This document shows, piece after piece, positions 15,243 through 19,294 of a DNA stretch of 19,294 nt. Made by a program: the position numbers and the translations under genes. How positions within the stretch are numbered: the stretch's first letter is position 1; each line of letters starts with the position of its first letter. Source of the DNA: Clostridia bacterium (GTDB lineage Bacteria > Bacillota > Clostridia > Oscillospirales > CAG-272); NCBI GenBank assembly GCA_017504335.1, contig JAFVRI010000023.1:1-19294 (forward strand), written 5' to 3'. The notes beneath the pieces are model-generated. The model did not search any database. It was not told where the DNA came from and saw only the letters and a program-made list of their open reading frames with translations.

Positions 15243-15262
15243 AAACAGTAATTATACTGTTT
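15243..15262. promoter_or_regulatory. Operator-like palindrome in the aroG leader
   Basis: AAACAGTA-ATTA-TACTGTTT is a perfect 8-4-8 inverted repeat. It lies just downstream of the predicted aroG start site, at about +4 to +23, a typical repressor position. Its half-site does not match a regulator I can name with confidence. An aromatic-amino-acid repressor is an inference. Confidence 0.6.
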
Positions 15263-15272
15263 ACAACGGTAT

Positions 15273-15301
15273 ATTATACACTCTTCTTTTTGATTTGTCG
15301 A
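15273..15301 (-). promoter_or_regulatory. Sigma-A promoter of aroG
   Basis: On the minus strand -35 TCGACA (15296-15301) and a perfect -10 TATAAT (15273-15278) are separated by 17 bp. A TG immediately precedes the -10 without the usual single-base gap. The leader to the aroG start is only about 45 nt and contains no peptide or terminator. Confidence 0.82.
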
Positions 15302-15358
15302 GGGATTTTTGTAAAAATTTAAAAATTTTTAAGAAAAAATAATTTCAAGCGGAAACGA

Positions 15359-15387
15359 TTGACGTAGAACGATTTTTAGGATATAAT
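15359..15387 (+). promoter_or_regulatory. Sigma-A promoter of proA
   Basis: TTGACG (15359-15364), 17-bp spacer, TATAAT (15382-15387). AACGATT occurs twice, at 15354-15360 and 15369-15375, flanking and following the -35. The predicted start site near 15394 lies after the ATG at 15390, which supports the later proA start. The rest of the 15221-15434 divergent region is A/T-rich. Confidence 0.85.
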
Positions 15388-15434
15388 ATATGGTAGAAAA
15401 CGCGGATCAGAGCCGCATGAAACGGAGTAGAAAT

Positions 15435-16685
15435 ATGACGATCAGAGAAGAAGTAGAATTGTTATGTATGAATGCCAAGGAAGCATCGAGAACTCTGGCG
15501 CTTGCCGATACCGAGGCAAGAAATCGGATTCTATATCGCTTGGCGGATCTTTTGGAGGAAAACAATCTGAAGATCCTTGCGGAAAATGAAAAGGATATCA
15601 GCGCGGCAGATGGAAATGGAGTGCCCAAGACCATGCTGGATCGACTGACCTTAAACAACGAAAGGATTTACGGTATCGCAGCGTCCCTTCGGGAGGTTGC
15701 CGCTCTGGAGGATCCCATCGGAACGGGAGATACATGGACTCGTCCCTCCGGACTGAAAATTCGAAGAATTCGTGTTCCGTTGGGTGTGATTGCGATTATT
15801 TATGAGGCACGCCCCAACGTAACGGTGGATTCTGCCGCTCTTTGCCTAAAAACAGGAAATGCGGTCGTGCTCCGCGGCGGTAAGGAAGCAATCTCGACCA
15901 ATATTGCGCTTGTGAATTTGATCCGTCAGTCATTGAAGGATTGCGGCTTCAACCCTCATGCGGTAGAGCTGGTGACCTCTACCGACCGTGAGAGCGCGCA
16001 AGCGCTGATGACCATGCGGGGATACGTGGATGTGTTGATCCCCAGAGGCGGAAAGGGCTTGATTCAAAGTGTAGTGGAGAACGCTACCGTTCCCGTGATC
16101 GAGACGGGCGCGGGTAACTGCCATCTGTATGTGGACGAGCAAGCCGATCTTGAAAAGGCGCTGAAGGTAGCGGTCAATGCAAAATGCTCCCGTCCCTCTG
16201 TATGCAATGCGGTGGAGACCATTTTGGTTCATGCCTCTATTGCGGCAAGATTTTTGCCCATGCTCGGAAAGGCGATGAAGGAGAAAGCGACCGAGATCCG
16301 AGGCTGCGCCCGTACGAGGGTTTTGATCCCCGATGCGATCGAGGCAACGGAAGAGGACTACATGACCGAATACAATGATTATATCGTGGCGGTGAAAGTG
16401 ATGGATACCCTTGCGGATTCCATTGCGCATATCAATAAATATAGCACGGGACACAGTGAGGCGATCATCACCGAGGACCCCGAACGTGCCAACCGATTCC
16501 TGCGAGAGGTCAATTCGGCGGCGGTCTATGTGAACGCGTCTACCCGCTTTACCGATGGCGGAGAATTTGGCTTTGGCGCGGAGATCGGTATTTCTACGCA
16601 AAAGCTGCATGTAAGAGGTCCGATGGGACTGTTTGCGTTGACAACAGAAAAATATTTGATTCACGGAGAGGGGACGGTTCGATGA
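15435..16685 (+). CDS. proA: Glutamate-5-semialdehyde dehydrogenase (gamma-glutamyl phosphate reductase)
   Basis: The 416-aa enzyme reduces gamma-glutamyl phosphate to glutamate semialdehyde in proline synthesis, using NADPH. It is an aldehyde dehydrogenase superfamily member: VPLGVIAIIYEARPNVT (114-130), LKTGNAVVLRGGKEA, IPRGGKGLI, ETGAGNCHLYVD, and catalytic Cys257 in RPSVCNAVET. DGGEFGFGAEIGISTQKLHVRG near the end is diagnostic. I place the start at 15435 because GGAG lies 8 bp upstream and the upstream in-frame ATG at 15390 is before the predicted transcription start. ProB, the usual partner kinase, is not in the window. The stop overlaps the next gene by 4 bp. Confidence 0.97.
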   Translation: MTIREEVELLCMNAKEASRTLALADTEARNRILYRLADLLEENNLKILAENEKDISAADGNGVPKTMLDRLTLNNERIYGIAASLREVAALEDPIGTGDTWTRPSGLKIRRIRVPLGVIAIIYEARPNVTVDSAALCLKTGNAVVLRGGKEAISTNIALVNLIRQSLKDCGFNPHAVELVTSTDRESAQALMTMRGYVDVLIPRGGKGLIQSVVENATVPVIETGAGNCHLYVDEQADLEKALKVAVNAKCSRPSVCNAVETILVHASIAARFLPMLGKAMKEKATEIRGCARTRVLIPDAIEATEEDYMTEYNDYIVAVKVMDTLADSIAHINKYSTGHSEAIITEDPERANRFLREVNSAAVYVNASTRFTDGGEFGFGAEIGISTQKLHVRGPMGLFALTTEKYLIHGEGTVR

Positions 16686-17245
16686 GTCATAAAAGTATTT
16701 GGATGATCGCATCCGATTTGCACGGAGATCGGGAATGTACCGAGAAGCTCCTTGCACGTTACGTCGAGTCGGGGGCATCCAAGCTGATTCTTCTGGGTGA
16801 CCTTCTTTATCACGGACCCCGTAACAATTTGCCGAAAGGGTATGATCCCAAGGGTGTGATCGCTCTTTTGAACGGTGTGAAGAATGAAGTGCTTTGTGTG
16901 CGGGGCAACTGCGATACCGAGGTGGATCAGATGGTTCTGGATTTTCCCATCCTGGCAGACTACGCATTTTTGGAAAAGGACAGCGTTTGCGTCTTTGCGA
17001 CCCACGGTCACCGATTCCACTTGGGACAGCTTCCGCCTTTGAAGAAGGGAGAAGTTCTGTTGCACGGACATACGCACGTGCCTGCGGCAGAGCCGTTTGG
17101 CGACGGCAATCTTTATTTGAATCCCGGCTCGATCTCCATTCCGAAGGAAAACTCCCCCAAGGGGTATCTGTTATGGCAGGGGGATGAGATCACGTTTTGC
17201 GATCTGGACGGAAAGGTTTGGAGAAGCTGCCAAATCGGCAAATAA
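16682..17245 (+). CDS. yfcE: YfcE/MJ0936-type metallophosphoesterase
   Basis: The 187-aa protein has all metallophosphoesterase motifs in order: D-L-H (Asp12, His14), GD (Asp40), GNCD (Asn76), THGH (His108, His110) and GHTH (His128, His130), which together bind two divalent metals. E. coli YfcE is a cytoplasmic phosphodiesterase active on model substrates; the natural substrate is unclear. The ATG overlaps the proA stop as ATGA, so it is co-translated with proA. A direct role in proline synthesis is not suggested by the sequence. Confidence 0.92.
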   Translation: MSHKSIWMIASDLHGDRECTEKLLARYVESGASKLILLGDLLYHGPRNNLPKGYDPKGVIALLNGVKNEVLCVRGNCDTEVDQMVLDFPILADYAFLEKDSVCVFATHGHRFHLGQLPPLKKGEVLLHGHTHVPAAEPFGDGNLYLNPGSISIPKENSPKGYLLWQGDEITFCDLDGKVWRSCQIGK

Positions 17246-17255
17246 GAAGGTTTTC

Positions 17256-17284
17256 TTGACAAGCAACGGATTCTGTGGTACAAT
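17256..17284 (+). promoter_or_regulatory. Sigma-A promoter of the glycosyltransferase gene
   Basis: TTGACA (17256-17261), a 17-bp spacer and TACAAT (17279-17284) lie 11 bp after the phosphoesterase stop. The start codon of the glycosyltransferase is 42 bp after the -10. No strong terminator separates the phosphoesterase gene from it. Confidence 0.85.
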
Positions 17285-17325
17285 GATGCTGTGTTTTACA
17301 CTCAAAATCTTTTTTGGAGGAACGT

Positions 17326-18288
17326 ATGGTTTCCATTATTATTCCCGTGTATAACGGAGAGAGGTATATTGATCGGTGTCTCGGAAGCATTCTGCCCAAA
17401 TTAACGGATGCGCAGGTGATTGCGGTGAATGACGGAAGCCGTGATTCGTCCTTGGAGATGCTTCGCAAATACGAGGAGCAGTACAAAAATCTTTTGGTGG
17501 TGGATAAGGAGCAGAACGAGGGACTTCCGCAGGCGAAGAAAACCGGCCTTTCTGCTGCAACGGGCGAGTATGTTGCGTTTTTGGACGTGGATGACTGGGC
17601 AGAGCCCGATATGTATATCAAAATGGAGCAGAAGGCGAAGGAAAGCCAAGCCGATCTGGTCTGGTGCGATTTTATTGAGGAATTTCCCGATCACGCCCAT
17701 CCCATGAAGAGTGTACTGAAAAAGGAAGAAACGCTTCCGATGAAGGGAACCGATGCGCTGAGATACGTGCATCAAAGACGGGCTGTGTTCCAGTATCCGT
17801 GGAACAAGCTCTACCGTGCCGATCTGCTTCGGAAGATCGAATTTCCTACGGGAAATTTCGTAGGGGAGGATTATTACGTAACCATCCGCTATCTGTTGAT
17901 GGCGGAGCGTGTCGATTACGTGGATTTCCTCGGTTATCATTATATGACGGTCCCCAACAGCATGAGTCGTGGCGGCTACGGCCCCAATACGGCGTGGGCA
18001 TATGAAAATTACCAAAAGGATTACGCCCTGATCCGAGAGGAATTGCACTCGGAAAAGAAAGCGATGTGCAACTATCTGATTACCGAGTATATGGCGTTTG
18101 TGGTGGCAATGGGAAAGAACAATACCTACAACAAACCCATGATCAAGGAGATCAAGAAATTTGTGTTCGGTCATTTGGCGCGCTACCTGTTCTCTGGTTC
18201 CGTACCCATGAAGATGAAGGGAAGCGCGGTTGCTCTATGCATCAGTTATCGATTGCTGATCAAGGCATACCGTATGATGAGCGCATAA
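17326..18288 (+). CDS. Family 2 glycosyltransferase
   Basis: The 320-aa protein has a GT-A fold N-terminal domain: VSIIIPVYNGERYIDRC (2-18), VNDGSRDSS with Asp36, NEGLPQAKKTGL, and the metal/nucleotide-sugar DxD region FLDVDDW (85-91). EDYYVTIRYL near residue 185 supplies the family's acidic catalytic E-D motif. No membrane segment is obvious, though the C-terminal 80 residues are basic and partly hydrophobic and may touch the membrane. Start 17326 is chosen for GGAGG 5 bp upstream; an ATG at 17314 lies before that ribosome site. Likely roles are surface polysaccharide or glycolipid synthesis, but donor and acceptor cannot be told. It stands alone with its own promoter and terminator. Confidence 0.9.
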   Translation: MVSIIIPVYNGERYIDRCLGSILPKLTDAQVIAVNDGSRDSSLEMLRKYEEQYKNLLVVDKEQNEGLPQAKKTGLSAATGEYVAFLDVDDWAEPDMYIKMEQKAKESQADLVWCDFIEEFPDHAHPMKSVLKKEETLPMKGTDALRYVHQRRAVFQYPWNKLYRADLLRKIEFPTGNFVGEDYYVTIRYLLMAERVDYVDFLGYHYMTVPNSMSRGGYGPNTAWAYENYQKDYALIREELHSEKKAMCNYLITEYMAFVVAMGKNNTYNKPMIKEIKKFVFGHLARYLFSGSVPMKMKGSAVALCISYRLLIKAYRMMSA

Positions 18289-18290
18289 AG

Positions 18291-18327
18291 AAAAAAGAAG
18301 ATCGGTTTAGAACCGATCTTCTTTTTT
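18291..18327. terminator. Bidirectional terminator
   Basis: GAAGATCGGTT and AACCGATCTTC form a perfect 11-bp stem with a TAG loop, extended by AAAAAA on the left and TTTTTT on the right. It serves the plus-strand glycosyltransferase and the minus-strand isomerase, whose stop is at 18330. Confidence 0.95.
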
Positions 18328-18329
18328 CT

Positions 18330-19106
18330 TTATGCCTTGTACTTTGCAAGGAAGTCTGCGCTCATCTTGAGGCTTGCCATGGGGTTGGGAGACCAGTTGT
18401 CGTCCTGCTCTACCACATAGTGCTTCACGCCGACCTCTTCCGCGGTCTTCATGACGCGATCCCAAGCAACGCCGCCCTGACCGACCTCGGTAATGGCGGG
18501 AACGAATACCTTGTCCTTTTTCTTGAGATACATATCCTTCAAGTGGAGAATATCCAGTCTGCCGCGGCACTTTTCCAGCCACTCGCAAACGTCTACGCCG
18601 CCTGCGGTCAGCCAGCAGGTATCCAACACGAAGGAGGTGTTTGTGGGATCCAGTTCCTCGTAAAGCAGATCCATGATGGTCTTCTTGCCATCAATACGAA
18701 CAAATTCAAAGTTGTGGTGGTGATAGGTCAGACGGAAGCCTTCCTTGGCGTAGATCTCAGCCATGCGGTTGAAGTCCGCGATGAATTGCTTCAGCGCGCC
18801 CAGATCGGAACGTGGCTCGGAGGGCATGCCGCCCACACCGATATTGGTGGTATCCCACATCTTGTGCAACGCAATGGTGCCTTCCACATCACCGAGGATC
18901 TTGCTCCAAGAGTGATGGGTTCCGATAATCTTGATTCCGTGCTTGTTGAGAAGCTCCACGAAAAGCTTTTCGTCAAAGGAGCATCCTGCGGTGTGCGCTT
19001 CGGTGTAGCCAAGTTCTGCCATCTTCGCAAAGGTCAGATCGGCATATTCGGGATCCTGCATCAGGTCACGGGCAGTGTAGAGCTGTACACCCAATTTCTT
19101 GAACAT
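18330..19106 (-). CDS. Sugar phosphate isomerase/epimerase family TIM barrel
   Basis: The 258-aa protein is of the xylose-isomerase-like TIM-barrel superfamily (IolE/IolI/tagatose epimerase group). It begins MFKKLGVQLYTARDLMQDP and shows likely metal ligands Glu134 (YHHHNFEF), Asp162 (LDTCW), His188 (ILHLKD) and Glu233 (VVEQDD). Family members isomerise or epimerise sugars, ketoses or inositol derivatives; the substrate here cannot be assigned. The start has GGAGG 7 bp upstream. No convincing promoter lies between it and the gene at the right edge, so it may be co-transcribed with that gene. Confidence 0.9.
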   Translation of the reverse strand: MFKKLGVQLYTARDLMQDPEYADLTFAKMAELGYTEAHTAGCSFDEKLFVELLNKHGIKIIGTHHSWSKILGDVEGTIALHKMWDTTNIGVGGMPSEPRSDLGALKQFIADFNRMAEIYAKEGFRLTYHHHNFEFVRIDGKKTIMDLLYEELDPTNTSFVLDTCWLTAGGVDVCEWLEKCRGRLDILHLKDMYLKKKDKVFVPAITEVGQGGVAWDRVMKTAEEVGVKHYVVEQDDNWSPNPMASLKMSADFLAKYKA

Positions 19107-19162
19107 AGTCGTTCCTCCTAAGTTTTTTTATTGCTTTGTATTTTTTGTATTGTTTTCTTTTG

Positions 19163-19192
19163 CCTACTTTTCTTTTGCAAAAGAAAAGTAGG
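19163..19192. repeat. Perfect 30-bp palindrome
   Basis: CCTACTTTTCTTTTG is followed directly by its exact reverse complement CAAAAGAAAAGTAGG, with no spacer. It abuts the stop codon of the minus-strand gene at the right edge. Neither flank has a proper T-run, so it is a poor intrinsic terminator. It may be a small dispersed palindromic repeat or an mRNA 3' end stabiliser. Confidence 0.85.
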
Positions 19193-19294
19193 TTACTTGA
19201 TCTGAGTACCGGTGGGAACCGAATCATCCACAAAGATCACCTTGCAGCCACAGGCGTTGTTGGTACCTGCCAGAAGCATTCCCTGAGAGTTGAC
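19193..19294 (-). CDS. C-terminal end of a tRNA-binding domain protein, probably methionyl-tRNA synthetase
   Basis: Only the last 33 codons are visible, entering from the right edge in frame at 19294. The piece contains VNSQGMLLAGTNN and DDSVPTGTQIK before TAA. This matches the end of the EMAP-II/CsaA-like tRNA-binding fold, where the SEGMLLA-type strand is followed by a VVFLTPDKEVPPGSKI-type ending. In Clostridia this fold usually forms the C-terminus of MetRS, but a free-standing tRNA-binding protein is also possible, so no symbol is given. Confidence 0.65.
   Translation of the reverse strand, partial: VNSQGMLLAGTNNACGCKVIFVDDSVPTGTQIK

Noticed and set aside
15221..15270. Possible leader peptide or T-box upstream of aroG
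   Set aside because: The leader is only about 45 nt, with no ORF, no specifier-type structure and no terminator.
15930..16967. Minus-strand 345-codon open frame
   Set aside because: It is antisense to proA and yfcE, both of which are certain; the translation shows no domain.
17230..17245. Short hairpin TGCC...GGCA at the end of the phosphoesterase gene
   Set aside because: The stem is only four pairs with no adjacent T-run, too weak for a terminator.
18066..19121. Plus-strand 351-codon open frame
   Set aside because: It runs across the end of the glycosyltransferase, the bidirectional terminator and the antisense of the isomerase. It has no family similarity and no ribosome site.

Overview
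The window reads as chromosome of a spore-forming Firmicute of class Clostridia, probably an uncultured gut lineage near Oscillospirales or Christensenellales (lineage is an inference). The reasons are strong AGGAGG-type ribosome sites, sigma-A promoters with 17-bp spacers, a SpoVM-like sporulation peptide, and Clostridia-type AroC and AroE sequences. There are no insertion sequences, prophage genes, tRNAs, rRNAs or CRISPR arrays.

Left part (1-3336). A YgiQ-family radical SAM gene runs off the left edge on the minus strand. Upstream of it, also on minus, is a two-gene sporulation-like cassette: a 52-residue two-helix membrane protein and a 27-residue peptide collinear with SpoVM. The cassette ends in a strong terminator whose T-tract overlaps the ygiQ promoter. 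Divergent from it is a degenerate asparagine-synthetase-like protein that lacks both the glutaminase cysteine and the synthetase ATP motif.

Centre (3335-15220, all minus). This is a nearly complete aromatic amino acid supercluster, in transcription order: type I-alpha DAHP synthase; promoter plus attenuator leader; type I-beta DAHP synthase; tyrA; aroB; aroA; aroC; an MFS transporter; pheA (chorismate mutase-prephenate dehydratase-ACT); an aroE-aroK fusion; aroQ; and a GH28-like beta-helix protein with its own promoter. Together the genes encode every step from erythrose-4-phosphate plus PEP to chorismate, then to phenylpyruvate and hydroxyphenylpyruvate. Only the final aminotransferase is missing. 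Most junctions are overlapping or nearly so, which suggests translational coupling.

The standout signal is the 345-bp gap between the two DAHP synthase genes. It holds a TTGACA/TAAACT promoter and a 19-codon leader peptide, MNHLFANKFYYLYFYFIEK, in which seven of eight consecutive codons are Phe or Tyr. A 16-bp intrinsic terminator follows, then a second GC-rich hairpin, then the ribosome site of the operon's first gene. This is the architecture of ribosome-mediated transcription attenuation by Phe/Tyr supply. The upstream I-alpha DAHP synthase has a separate promoter followed by a perfect 8-4-8 palindrome that looks like a repressor operator, so the two entry enzymes appear to be controlled differently.

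Right part (15359-19294). On the plus strand are proA overlapping a YfcE-type phosphoesterase, then a family 2 glycosyltransferase with its own promoter. A bidirectional terminator separates these from a minus-strand sugar phosphate isomerase/epimerase-like TIM barrel. At the right edge are a perfect 30-bp palindrome and the last 33 codons of a tRNA-binding (MetRS C-terminal type) domain.
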